Of a stretch of DNA of 64,000 bases, positions 36,434 through 44,754 are shown in pieces. Position numbers and translations under genes: made by a program. The stretch comes from Bacteroidales bacterium (GTDB lineage Bacteria; Bacteroidota; Bacteroidia; Bacteroidales; UBA932), in assembly GCA_017527415.1 (NCBI GenBank), contig JAFXQA010000003.1, positions 1-64,000 of the forward strand, written 5' to 3'. The notes below the pieces were generated by a model. That model was given only the letters and a program-made list of their open reading frames with translations. It did not search any database and had not been told where the DNA came from. Position 1 is the first letter of the stretch, and every line of letters starts with the position of its first letter.

Positions 36434-38404
36434 CTACCAGTTGGTATTATCAGCAACAGGAGCTGCAATAGGAGCAGGAGATGCTATGGCAGCGGTCTTT
36501 ACCAACTGAAGGCCATTTGAATTAGTATTATTATAATTGGCCTGCAATATCTGGGCATATGCTGCACCGTAGCCAAATACATTGGTATTGGCATTGGACC
36601 CGCTTCCGGTCTTGGTTCTGATGAGGGTCGCAGCTGAAGGTGAGGCTGTATAGAACCTGTCAACAGCTATACCGGCAATCTGAAGCATATATGCCGTACC
36701 TGTAGTCAGATAATCGGTATTGTATCCGAACTTTACAGTAGTTGTGCTTCCTGAAACAGAGATTGTTCCCATCCACCAAACGCTGTTGGGAGCGCCGAGA
36801 CTTCCTGCGCCGAATTCCCACTTGGTGTTAAACTTTGCATAACTACCTGTATTCCCGTTATAATAAAGTTCGGGAGCGAACAATGCGTACTCACCATCAT
36901 ATGCTCCGCCGGAAATTGTCTGAATAGATGCGGCGTTCATATCGAGGAAAAGACCGTAGGTGGCAGTATGGTTCGTATAGTTGATATCAACGGAGGACTT
37001 TAAAACCAGATTCCTGTAGATACCGGAGATGCTGAGATTGTTTGTTCTGGTATCATCCGCTTTAACAAGAGGAGTTGTCCTCTCGGACTCGCGGCTGGTC
37101 TGAGGAGTAGCGGAACTGAGATAATCCACACTGACAGGAATCGACTTTGCGTTTGTTGTAGTACCATGTCCGGCCCATCCTCCATCATAATACCTTGAAC
37201 TCTCGGTAGTAATACTCGGGGTGGCATCGTAAAGGAACTCCTTGGCATTCAGCGTCCAGTCGCCGGCGAAATCGGTCACTTCCGCCTGTGTTACACTATA
37301 CTTGCAGAAAGCGCCGAAAACCTTGAAAGTAAGCGTGGCCTCACGGGGAGCACCAGTAGTGTTTGCAGTCATTCGGATCTGCATGTTTCCTTCGCCGTCA
37401 GTTTCCTTGGTCAACCAGTCACCGGTGGAGACGGAATAAGTTACGATGGAACCCTGAGGAAGACCAAAGTTGTATACCTGGGCATCGTCATTGTAGAAGA
37501 AGGTTTTGCCTGCTGCCGAAGGGGCGAACTGGGTCTGGGTGCGGGTGATGGTGTAGGCCTTGCCAGCTGCTATTGTAAGTGCGCTTGAACCGGCAATATT
37601 CCAGAAATAACGTTTCTGGCTATCGCTGTTCGGGGTGCACTGGAGCGCAGCGTTCTGGAGGTCTACTGCAGGAACACTCAGATAAATGGTAGCCTTGTGG
37701 TCGGTGACATCGGCCTGGGTGGTCCAGTTTATCCATCCATTGCCGCTCTTGCCGTTGGTTACGACGCCGGTAAGAGCGTTAATGTCCACCTTGTTATAAT
37801 AGGTAAACTGCGCTCCCCCTTCATCGGTAACTGTAGAACGGTCGGCTACAGTGAAAAGATAGAAGGCTCCAATCTTGTCGGCGGTTTCAGCCTCCGGCAG
37901 GGAGAGAACGAACTTTACGATAGAAGTCTTGTGCTCGAACATAAGAGAAACGCCGCTTGCGCTGTAGGTTCCGGAAGCATACATCAGTTCGTGTGCCCCC
38001 GCGCTGGCAAGCGTTCCGGCCTGATTGTTCAGGTTGACGGTAACTGTGGAACCGGAAACGCTCGTGCCGGCATTCTTTACGACGGCAGTAATAGCGTCAC
38101 CCTCTCCGATAGGAGTCTCGGGAGTTCCGGTGAAAGTGGCGACACCAGAACCGTCAACAGACTCGACGGTGAACTGGGTCATGTTTCCGGAAGCGTCGAA
38201 CACATAAATCTTGTCGTCTGCTTCGAACTCTGCGGTAATGCCTTCTACAGGGTCTTCTCCGTAAACGGCCTTGGTAAAGTCATTGTTGATGCCTGCCTTC
38301 AGGGTAATGGTCTGCCCTTTGGGTGCGTTTTCAACATTGCTTTCAACTTTGGAGCATGCGCAAATCGCTGCGATGGCTGCTACAATTGTCAGAATCTTTT
38401 TCAT
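36434..38404 (-). CDS. Surface lipoprotein with fimbrillin-like and BACON-like domains
   Basis: A 656-residue lipoprotein (Cys ~17 in ICAC) of Bacteroidales type. The N-terminal half (TLKAGINNDFTKAVYGED, DDKIYVFDASGNMTQFTV, KTSIVKFVLSLP) follows the pattern of fimbrillin/Mfa-like anchor domains. Residues ~320-375 look like a BACON domain (VTYSVSTGDWLTKET and TGAPREATLTFKVFG). The C-terminal 270 residues are Ser/Thr/Tyr/Asn-rich beta structure without a motif known to me. An AGGAGG Shine-Dalgarno lies eight bases before the ATG. It probably binds a polysaccharide, protein or mucin on the surface; this is inference. Confidence 0.8.
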   Translation of the reverse strand: MKKILTIVAAIAAICACSKVESNVENAPKGQTITLKAGINNDFTKAVYGEDPVEGITAEFEADDKIYVFDASGNMTQFTVESVDGSGVATFTGTPETPIGEGDAITAVVKNAGTSVSGSTVTVNLNNQAGTLASAGAHELMYASGTYSASGVSLMFEHKTSIVKFVLSLPEAETADKIGAFYLFTVADRSTVTDEGGAQFTYYNKVDINALTGVVTNGKSGNGWINWTTQADVTDHKATIYLSVPAVDLQNAALQCTPNSDSQKRYFWNIAGSSALTIAAGKAYTITRTQTQFAPSAAGKTFFYNDDAQVYNFGLPQGSIVTYSVSTGDWLTKETDGEGNMQIRMTANTTGAPREATLTFKVFGAFCKYSVTQAEVTDFAGDWTLNAKEFLYDATPSITTESSRYYDGGWAGHGTTTNAKSIPVSVDYLSSATPQTSRESERTTPLVKADDTRTNNLSISGIYRNLVLKSSVDINYTNHTATYGLFLDMNAASIQTISGGAYDGEYALFAPELYYNGNTGSYAKFNTKWEFGAGSLGAPNSVWWMGTISVSGSTTTVKFGYNTDYLTTGTAYMLQIAGIAVDRFYTASPSAATLIRTKTGSGSNANTNVFGYGAAYAQILQANYNNTNSNGLQLVKTAAIASPAPIAAPVADNTNW

Positions 38405-38417
38405 GGCTCGTCCTCCT

Positions 38418-38555
38418 TTAGTCTACAGGTTCTTGATCATAGGAACCACCCCAACCCATGCCGGGAATGGCGTTTTCAACGTTGGACTGGCAGATAATCT
38501 GCGAGCCAGAAAAATTCATCACCATGCAACATGGTGATTCATAATCAGTTAACAT
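38418..38555 (-). CDS. Short ORF of the YESP family (45 residues), upstream of the BACON-type lipoprotein
   Basis: A 45-codon frame from ATG 38555 to TAA 38418. The peptide has MLTDYESP near its start, a central IICQS and an acidic end (SYDQEPVD). It has no signal peptide or membrane helix. It shares YESPxxxV, a Cys followed by a residue and Ser, and an acidic tail with the ORF at 44203-44337. Its stop lies 13 bp before the lipoprotein ATG, with AGGAGG in the gap. It includes the palindrome ATCACCATGTTGCATGGTGAT. Function unknown. Confidence 0.62.
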   Translation of the reverse strand: MLTDYESPCCMVMNFSGSQIICQSNVENAIPGMGWGGSYDQEPVD

Positions 38556-38663
38556 TTTTTTGTAATACATTGTATTATAGTTTTAGTTATAAGTCTTTTT
38601 GTTTCGAACCGCTAATATAGTAAGAATAACCGCAAAATGGGGTGGGAATTAAAAAAAATTGAC

Positions 38664-38671
38664 TATATTTG
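38664..38671 (+). promoter_or_regulatory. -7 box of the DUF1508 gene
   Basis: TATATTTG, 36 nt before the ATG at 38708. Confidence 0.65.
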
Positions 38672-38707
38672 TAAGTACTGCAACTATAACCATTTATAAT
38701 TATAACT

Positions 38708-39037
38708 ATGGGCAAATTCGTTATCACAGTCAGGAAGAACGGAGAATTCCAGTTCAACCTCAAGGCCGGCAACGGCCAGGTCATCCTCACCAGCGAGGGC
38801 TACAAGGAAAAGAAATCTTGCCTCAACGGCATCGAGTCCGTCCGCAAGAATTCACAGGATCCCGCCAAGTTCGAAGTAAAGGTCGCAAAGAACGGCAAGC
38901 CTTTCTTCAATCTGAAGGCCAGCAACGGACAGGTCGTCGGCGCAAGCCAGATGTACGCTTCCGAAGAGACCCTCAAGAAGGGAATCGCTTCCGTGGCAGC
39001 CAACGCTCCCGAGGCACCTGTGGTGGAGGAAATCTAA
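38708..39037 (+). CDS. DUF1508 (YegP-like) tandem-repeat protein
   Basis: A 109-residue protein built of two ~45-residue DUF1508 repeats: FVITVRKNGEFQFNLKAGNGQVILTSEGY and FEVKVAKNGKPFFNLKASNGQVVGASQMY. Each is a small beta-beta-beta-alpha unit. The family is often induced by stress or DNA damage in other bacteria, but its biochemical role is unknown. The coding sequence ends with a flexible APEAPVVEEI tail. It stands alone with its own -7 box and terminator. Confidence 0.93.
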   Translation: MGKFVITVRKNGEFQFNLKAGNGQVILTSEGYKEKKSCLNGIESVRKNSQDPAKFEVKVAKNGKPFFNLKASNGQVVGASQMYASEETLKKGIASVAANAPEAPVVEEI

Positions 39038-39058
39038 TTTCTTCTCCGGCAGTATTAA

Positions 39059-39090
39059 AGCGGCACCTTTTCACGGGGTGCCGCTTTTTT
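39059..39090 (+). terminator. Terminator of the DUF1508 gene
   Basis: AGCGGCACC-N9-GGTGCCGCT stem followed by T6. Confidence 0.93.
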
Positions 39091-39125
39091 GTGACAAAAA
39101 TTTTGCAGAATAAAAAAAAACGCCT

Positions 39126-39133
39126 TATATTTG
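39126..39133 (+). promoter_or_regulatory. -7 box of tRNA-Gly
   Basis: TATATTTG, 10 nt before the mature 5' end of the tRNA. Confidence 0.75.
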
Positions 39134-39143
39134 CAGTCCCGAC

Positions 39144-39216
39144 GCGGAAATAGCTCAGTTGGTAGAGCGCGACCTTGCCAAGGTCGAGGTCGCGGGTCCG
39201 AATCCCGTTTTCCGCT
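39144..39216 (+). tRNA. tRNA-Gly(GCC)
   Basis: A 73-nt cloverleaf: acceptor GCGGAAA/TTTCCGC with discriminator T, anticodon stem CGACC/GGTCG around loop TTGCCAA. The T-arm is GCGGG-TCCGAAT-CCCGT, so position 55 is C where nearly all tRNAs have U. CCA is not encoded. Confidence 0.94.
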
Positions 39217-39227
39217 CAAAACATCGA

Positions 39228-39256
39228 AGCCTGGTGCAACGCACCGGGCTTTTTTG
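39228..39256 (+). terminator. Terminator of tRNA-Gly
   Basis: AGCCTGGTGC-AAC-GCACCGGGCT followed by a T-run. The region 39257-39416 after it holds short GC-rich hairpins but no gene that I can support. Confidence 0.9.
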
Positions 39257-39416
39257 GTGCAACGCTGTCGAAAGCTCGCTTTCGCAAAGCGGGGTGCCAA
39301 AAAAGCCCAAAGCGGCATCAGCCGCAAGGCTTCGATGCTTTGAAAGCCCCACCCCCAGGGATGTGCAAAGCCGCCTGCGGCTGAGCAAATCCCGTTCTAA
39401 CAGGCAGACCCCCGGC

Positions 39417-39446
39417 CGCTGCCACCTCACCTCAGCATAATCCCCC
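39417..39446 (+). repeat. Second copy of the 30-bp element found at 15115
   Basis: Differs from 15115-15144 at three positions and again directly precedes a REP-like cluster. Confidence 0.7.
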
Positions 39447-39591
39447 CTACCTATAGAGCTTTCTCTGCAAATCCTCTACAGGTCAGCCTTTTTTCGCCCT
39501 ACCAGTCGTGCTTTTCCTGAAAAACCTCTACAGGTCAGCCATTTTTCCCCCCACCCGTCGAACTTTCCCTGCAAAACCTCTACAGGTCGCC
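39447..39591. repeat. REP-like palindromic repeat cluster E
   Basis: Three units: CCTCTACAGGTC at ~39472, ~39525 and ~39576, with degenerate opposite arms ACCAGTCGTG and ACCCGTCGAA. From 39592 to 39770 there is no further repeat and no gene I recognise. Confidence 0.87.
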
Positions 39592-39770
39592 TGTTTTGAT
39601 CTGCGCCCCAAAAGAGCACTTCCACAACGGAGTCTATTACGTGGTATACTATTCTGTGTTCATGGGTGATTCTTCTGGAGAAATCCGTAAATACAATTAA
39701 TCGCTGGCAGATATACGTACACACAGTTCTCGTTTATTTGAAAAAGGTAACAAACTTGACCCAAAATCCC

Positions 39771-39778
39771 TATATTTG
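39771..39778 (+). promoter_or_regulatory. -7 box of the M48 peptidase gene
   Basis: TATATTTG with a TTGAC 16 bp upstream (39756), 40 nt before the ATG at 39819. Confidence 0.7.
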
Positions 39779-39818
39779 TGCTGATAGACCGAATGATAAC
39801 ACAAAAAACACCAATACA

Positions 39819-40598
39819 ATGAAAAGAATCCTCCTTATCCTTGCGGCAACCCTTTCCATCGCATCCTGCGCATCCCTCAACCAGGCCCGCCTGAGCCAGA
39901 GCGGCGCCAAAATCCTGCAGGCAATGGCCATTACGGACAACGATATCCTTGGCTATGTATCCCAGTCTGTAGCTCAACTTGATGCCCAGAGCCAGATCGT
40001 GACCAGCGGCAACTATGTAACCCGCCTGAACCGCATCACCAAGGGGCTCACCGACGTAGATGGCACGCCCCTGACCTTCAAGGTTTACAAGAACAACGAA
40101 ATAAATGCCTTCGCCTGCGCGGACGGAAACGTGCGTGTCTATACAGGCCTGCTGGACGTGATGACGGACAACGAAGCCCTCGGCGTTATCGGCCACGAAG
40201 TTGGGCACGTAGCGCTCAAGCACACCCTCAACGCCTACAAGATGAGTCTGTATGCCTCCGCGGCGATGGATGTGATCGCCTCTACCGGAAACATGGCCGC
40301 CGCCCTCACCGACAGCGTGCTGGGTCAGCTGGGAGAGCAGATGATAAACGCCCGCTATTCCCGCAAGCAGGAAACCGAGGCGGATGATTTCGGCTATGAA
40401 TTCCTGAAGGGTGCCAAGAAGAATCCTTACTATATGTCGATGGCGTTCGAGAAGCTGATGAGCAAATCCGAATCCGGAACCCCCACTCAGGTCAGTTCAA
40501 TAGCCAACCTCTTCTCTTCCCACCCGGACACCCAGTCCCGTATCGACCGCGTCAACAAAAAGGCGGCCGGGGAAGGATTCACCCGGCCGGAGAAGTAG
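39819..40598 (+). CDS. M48 family metallopeptidase lipoprotein
   Basis: Envelope zinc protease related to LoiP/YcaL/BepA-type quality-control enzymes. 259 residues, lipobox ASC (IASC, Cys ~17). The catalytic motif HEVGH is in VIGHEVGHVALKH, near residue 129, with the third ligand Glu in the KQETEADDFGYEFL segment and a C-terminal SHPDTQSRI that matches the family ending SSHPxxxxRI. There is no transmembrane segment other than the signal. ATG 39819 is fixed by the signal peptide. It stands alone; the neighbour on the other strand converges. Confidence 0.93.
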   Translation: MKRILLILAATLSIASCASLNQARLSQSGAKILQAMAITDNDILGYVSQSVAQLDAQSQIVTSGNYVTRLNRITKGLTDVDGTPLTFKVYKNNEINAFACADGNVRVYTGLLDVMTDNEALGVIGHEVGHVALKHTLNAYKMSLYASAAMDVIASTGNMAAALTDSVLGQLGEQMINARYSRKQETEADDFGYEFLKGAKKNPYYMSMAFEKLMSKSESGTPTQVSSIANLFSSHPDTQSRIDRVNKKAAGEGFTRPEK

Positions 40599-40615
40599 TT
40601 CTCTTTTTCTTATTT

Positions 40616-43600
40616 TCAGTCCGCCGCTACCTTGTAAGGGTAGGTGGCGCTGTCATCATCGGTGTTCGCCTCGACGTGGTATCCGGAGGTGATGGTGACG
40701 TTTGTCGCAGCGGCCGGGTCGAATGCGAACTTGCCGCCGGAGATGTAGTAATCGCCGTAAGTCCATCCGCTGGAGCTATAGTTATAGAAGCTCTGGAACC
40801 TGCCACCCTCGATGGTCACCGTGCCGGAGCCGGGAGAGGTGACATCGTTCTTCTTCATGTTGCGGATCTGCTTATAGTCTCCGCTGCGGATGATGTAGGG
40901 ATGGCTGTCGGTCCACAGTGTGCCCTTTACGGTCATGTTTTCGAGTATAACGGTTCCGCCGTAACCATCAGCGAAGCCGGTCTTGCCATCGAAGCAGTCG
41001 CCGGTCTGGGTGAAGGTGCCGTTGCGGATAGTGATGCTTCCGCCTGTGTTCTGCATCCAGAAAACCTTGTTCTGGCTGTGTCCGTTCATGTCAATCACCC
41101 CGGTCGCCGTGCCGGTGAAAGTCAGCTCGCTGGTGTTGTCGGCAAGGAAGGTCAGGGTCCCGCCGTTGTCGCAAAGGGCATTTATGATGCCGGGGATGCT
41201 GTAGTACGGCACGCTGCCGTCGCCGAGTTGCATCGAGGTGACGGGGGGCAGCGAAACTGCTATGTCAAGACCGCGGAAATACTCCCTGTAATTGCTCCAG
41301 CCAGCAGCACCCTTATAAGAATCCAGCAGCCCTTCAGGCACATAGATAAGCGGCACGGGATGGGCAGGGTAATTGTTCAAGCGCGTGTTGAGCGAGCAGA
41401 CGGAGGCCCCGTTTCTGATGTAGACGGCCTGCATCGTGGTGATGTTGTTGATGCAGTCCTGACCGATGGATGTGACGTGCGAACCGAAATCCACAGTCTC
41501 CAGATGCGAGCTTTCGGTGAAGGCATTGCTCCTGACGGTCACGACCGACGGCAATTCGATGGATACCAGCGCATTGTTGCGGTAGAAGGCATACTCCCCG
41601 ACAGTGAGGACTTCGGGAGCCGTTACGGAATCCAGGAGGCCGCATCCGCTGAAGGCGAAATTCCCGAGGGTGGTGACATCGTTTAGGTCCACCGTGGTGA
41701 GACTGGCGCAGCCCGCGAACATATAATTCGGGATGGTGGTCATCCCGTCCGGCAGCGTAATGCCAGTCATCAGGGTATTGGAAAAGATATGTTCTCCGAA
41801 TGATGAGCAGTCGTGCAGGCCTGCGGGGATATCCGCAAGGGCCGTGTTATGGAAGCAGTAGCTGCCCATTTCGTTCAGGGATGCCGGCAATGCCACCGTG
41901 GTGAAAGAGGTACAATTGTAGAATGCATACTGCTGGATGGCGGTCAGGGAACTGCCGAGCGTAGCGCTTATGAGTGACTTGCTTTCGCTGAAGGTGCTGT
42001 TGGGGATTACCGTCCAATTGGAAATATCCACCGTTGTAAGTGGCGTGCTGGCAAATACGTGGTCGCTTAAAGTGATATCCGCCCTGTTGATGCCTGAAGG
42101 CAGGCTGGTGAGACCGCTCTGGTAGAAGCAGTAACTCCCAATGGAGTTTACATTGGCGGGGATCACCACTTTCGCCCCGTCGGTTAGCGCGGTGCATTCG
42201 CGGAATACGTTGGCGCCGACGGTCGTCACGCCGGTGCCGAAATGCACTTCGCTCAGGCTCTTCCATCCCCAACAGAAATTGTTCGGGATGGATGTCCAGT
42301 TATCCGGGAAGGTAATGGAGGCGATGGGGCATCCATCAAAAGGCCTGTCACCATAGCTGATGCCGCTCCGGCCCCATCCTTCCGGAAGCTCGGTGAAACC
42401 GCAATTCTTGAAGGCGTTCTGCCCGATGGAAGTGACGTTGGAAGGAATGACCGTCGTCGTCAGGTCGGAACATCCGTAGAAGCAGCTGCTGGGTATCGTC
42501 GTGAAGCTTCCGCTCGTGGGGAAGGTGACGCTGACAAGGCCCGTGCAACTCTCGAAGGCCTGCTGCGTGAGCGTGGTCAGGCCGGAAGGCAGGATGATGG
42601 ACGTCAGTGCGTAGCAGCTAGCGAAGCCCCACCTGCCTATGGAAGTGACGGTCGAAGGGAGTTCTATATCCGTCAGCGCCTTGCACAGGTTGAATGATTC
42701 CTCGCCGATGGTTGTAATATCCCCGTTGAACGTCACCGAAGCCAGCAGAGGGCAGTTCTTGAACATGTAGTTCGGGATGGCCATGTCGTCGTTGATGGTG
42801 ACAGAGGCCAGGACGCTGCAGTCGAGGAAGACACCCGTGCCCAGAGTCTCCGGTTTGTGGTTGATGACGACCTCCGTGATCTTCGTATTACGGAAGGCAT
42901 CGAAATCGATCCTCGTGAAGTTATCCCCAAGGGTCAGGGTTCCGCTCAGCTTGACGTTCTGGAACGCGCCGGCGTAGATGGTAGTGATGTGGGACAGGTC
43001 GTCCGGCACAAACTTGCTGCTGTTGACAAATGCATAAGTGCCGATTATTGAAAGAGAACGCGGGAAGTTGACGCTTTCAAGGTTGCCGCAACTCTCGAAG
43101 GCCCTTTCGCCTATGGATATGACCGTGTTGGGGATGGTCATCGTCTTCAGGTTGCTGACGCTCCTGAACGCATAGTAACCCACACTGGTAACGGGTCCGG
43201 AGAAGGTGATGACGCCGGTCCGGGATTCGGAATCGTAGTTGTGGCTTACCACGGAAAGGCCGCTTCCAAAGATGGCCGCATCGGCCCCGGCCGCATACTT
43301 ATCTACCTTCGAGGTGTTCGAGGTGGTGTAGGTGATCTTGGCCGCTTCGTCCTTGAAGTTGGGGCTGGATATGTTGACCGGCGTTATCTGGCTGCGGGTG
43401 ATGGTAATGGCGGATTTGCTGTTCAGCGTGCAGACGGTGCCGTCGGAAGCCTCGATGATTATCCTCAGCTTGCCGTATGTGGCGGCCGGAACGGTGATGA
43501 AGAAGGGTGTGAAGGTCTCGGTGTTCAGGGCCACCGGCGTTTCGCAGACCAGGGCGGTGCCGTTGGTCCCCGCCGTGAGCACGGCGGCATCTTCGATGAC

Positions 43601-44188
43601 GTTGAAACGCCCGCTCATAGGCTTGGGCTCGGAAGGGTCCTTGTCCACGAGGGATATGGTGCTGACGCTCTTATCGCCCTTCAGGTTAAGTTGAATCAGA
43701 CCGCAAAGGTTCTTGAACGAGAAACTCTCATCGTCGGACTCGGCATACATGGGGAAGGCGGCCACGCCTCCGGCCAGGTACGGTTGTTCGCCGGGGAGGT
43801 TGAAATACCCGTATTTGTCCCTAAGGGTATTAGGATAAACAGCCTTATATTTGGGGCCGGAACCCGCCGCAAGGGGTTTCGATCCGGCAAAATTACCCTT
43901 CTTCTCGCCAGGGCCGTAACCGGCGGGCTGATCCTCGCTCTGAAGGGTCAGGTTGGTTCCGTTCACGTTTATGACATCACCCGTGGCCCACAAGACGTGA
44001 TAAACTCCTCCATCTTCCGAAAGCACGGTTTTGGTCGCACCTTCGGTAGTGGCGGAGAACACCACCGTTTCTTCTGTTTCTATCTGGGCCGGCTCCTGAA
44101 TCTGCTCAGGGTCGGTGTTCTGTTCCATCATCTTGGTGCAGGAAGGCACAAAAGCGAGGAACGCGGCTAATACTGACAGCTTTTTCAT
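40616..44188 (-). CDS. BspA-like leucine-rich-repeat surface lipoprotein
   Basis: A 1190-residue lipoprotein (Cys ~17 in VPSC). The first ~270 residues form a fimbrillin-like domain (TEGATKTVLSEDGGVYHVLWATGDVINVNG). From ~residue 320 to ~970 there are over 25 copies of the BspA/LRR_5 unit, e.g. IPNTVISIGERAFESCGNLE and FTTIPSSCFYGCSDL. The C-terminal ~200 residues are right-handed-helix-like beta structure (GVIDMNGHSQNKVFWMQNTGGSITIRNGTF). Such proteins bind host matrix proteins or other bacteria. ATG 44188 follows a GGAGG site; an ATG at 44203 overlaps the stop of the short ORF and is less likely. Confidence 0.92.
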   Translation of the reverse strand: MKKLSVLAAFLAFVPSCTKMMEQNTDPEQIQEPAQIETEETVVFSATTEGATKTVLSEDGGVYHVLWATGDVINVNGTNLTLQSEDQPAGYGPGEKKGNFAGSKPLAAGSGPKYKAVYPNTLRDKYGYFNLPGEQPYLAGGVAAFPMYAESDDESFSFKNLCGLIQLNLKGDKSVSTISLVDKDPSEPKPMSGRFNVIEDAAVLTAGTNGTALVCETPVALNTETFTPFFITVPAATYGKLRIIIEASDGTVCTLNSKSAITITRSQITPVNISSPNFKDEAAKITYTTSNTSKVDKYAAGADAAIFGSGLSVVSHNYDSESRTGVITFSGPVTSVGYYAFRSVSNLKTMTIPNTVISIGERAFESCGNLESVNFPRSLSIIGTYAFVNSSKFVPDDLSHITTIYAGAFQNVKLSGTLTLGDNFTRIDFDAFRNTKITEVVINHKPETLGTGVFLDCSVLASVTINDDMAIPNYMFKNCPLLASVTFNGDITTIGEESFNLCKALTDIELPSTVTSIGRWGFASCYALTSIILPSGLTTLTQQAFESCTGLVSVTFPTSGSFTTIPSSCFYGCSDLTTTVIPSNVTSIGQNAFKNCGFTELPEGWGRSGISYGDRPFDGCPIASITFPDNWTSIPNNFCWGWKSLSEVHFGTGVTTVGANVFRECTALTDGAKVVIPANVNSIGSYCFYQSGLTSLPSGINRADITLSDHVFASTPLTTVDISNWTVIPNSTFSESKSLISATLGSSLTAIQQYAFYNCTSFTTVALPASLNEMGSYCFHNTALADIPAGLHDCSSFGEHIFSNTLMTGITLPDGMTTIPNYMFAGCASLTTVDLNDVTTLGNFAFSGCGLLDSVTAPEVLTVGEYAFYRNNALVSIELPSVVTVRSNAFTESSHLETVDFGSHVTSIGQDCINNITTMQAVYIRNGASVCSLNTRLNNYPAHPVPLIYVPEGLLDSYKGAAGWSNYREYFRGLDIAVSLPPVTSMQLGDGSVPYYSIPGIINALCDNGGTLTFLADNTSELTFTGTATGVIDMNGHSQNKVFWMQNTGGSITIRNGTFTQTGDCFDGKTGFADGYGGTVILENMTVKGTLWTDSHPYIIRSGDYKQIRNMKKNDVTSPGSGTVTIEGGRFQSFYNYSSSGWTYGDYYISGGKFAFDPAAATNVTITSGYHVEANTDDDSATYPYKVAAD

Positions 44189-44202
44189 ATCCCTTTCCTC
44201 CA

Positions 44203-44337
44203 TTATTCGAAATCGCCGTCCGTTAATCCCACTCCTACAATAACATCCTCAGTCCCTGAACCGCTTACGCATAAAAAAATCTCACCATGCAGTTGGATAA
44301 CCTCAACGGCCGGTGATTCATAATACCGGATTTCCAT
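44203..44337 (-). CDS. Short ORF of the YESP family (44 residues), upstream of the BspA-like lipoprotein
   Basis: A 44-codon frame from ATG 44337 to TAA 44203. The peptide starts MEIRYYESPAVEVIQL, has FLCVSGSGTED in the middle and ends TDGDFE. It shares YESPxxxV, Cys-x-Ser and the acidic end with the ORF at 38418-38555. Its TAA overlaps an ATG (TAATG) and the real lipoprotein start is 15 bp further, so the two are translationally coupled. No function is known to me. Confidence 0.62.
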   Translation of the reverse strand: MEIRYYESPAVEVIQLHGEIFLCVSGSGTEDVIVGVGLTDGDFE

Positions 44338-44406
44338 ATTATCGCTAGCTTACTATTCTGCAATAATACGGCTAATTACCCGAAAAAACAACACCCAAAA
44401 AGGGGG

Positions 44407-44754
44407 CTACCAGATTTCCTGATAGGTATCCGGGAGGGCTTTTGTGGCAGATTCCGCCGAAAAGGCACCATATCCTTTTCCGGACGTGCCTCCGTTGGTG
44501 CGGATGAGGGAATCGCAGATTGCGATGTCCCAGTCATCGCGCAGGGCCCATTCGGCATCGGACTTTTCGTCGCCGAGAATGCCTGTTCCCACCACCTGCC
44601 CGGTCTCGAGGGAGATATAGGTCCAGCGACCATGCTGCGAAACGAATTCCACCTCTCCGCTCACGAGTTCGGGAGCCTTGTTCCTGTCGTCGATACAGGA
44701 TACCGATAACATCAGCATGGCAGCCAGCAATACTATGTACAGGATCTTCTTCAT
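44407..44754 (-). CDS. HmuY-like lipoprotein, short form
   Basis: HmuY proteins capture haem at the surface and pass it to a TonB receptor. This 115-residue lipoprotein (C20 in SVSC) has RWTYISLETGQVVGTG, then SDAEWALRDDWDIAICDSLIRTNGGTSGKGYGAF, which match the HmuY core pattern (TGxVV, WDIA, TNGGTSGxGxG). It stops where a full-length HmuY (~200 residues) would continue, so haem binding is doubtful. It is the last gene of the operon and overlaps the papain-like gene by ATGA. Confidence 0.7.
   Translation of the reverse strand: MKKILYIVLLAAMLMLSVSCIDDRNKAPELVSGEVEFVSQHGRWTYISLETGQVVGTGILGDEKSDAEWALRDDWDIAICDSLIRTNGGTSGKGYGAFSAESATKALPDTYQEIW

Noticed and set aside
38421..38430. GTCTACAGGT as another REP arm
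   Set aside because: It is a single match inside the short ORF end, without spacer or opposite arm.
39159..39440. Coding frames over tRNA-Gly and its downstream region
   Set aside because: They begin inside the tRNA and run through hairpins; no protein-like conservation pattern is visible.
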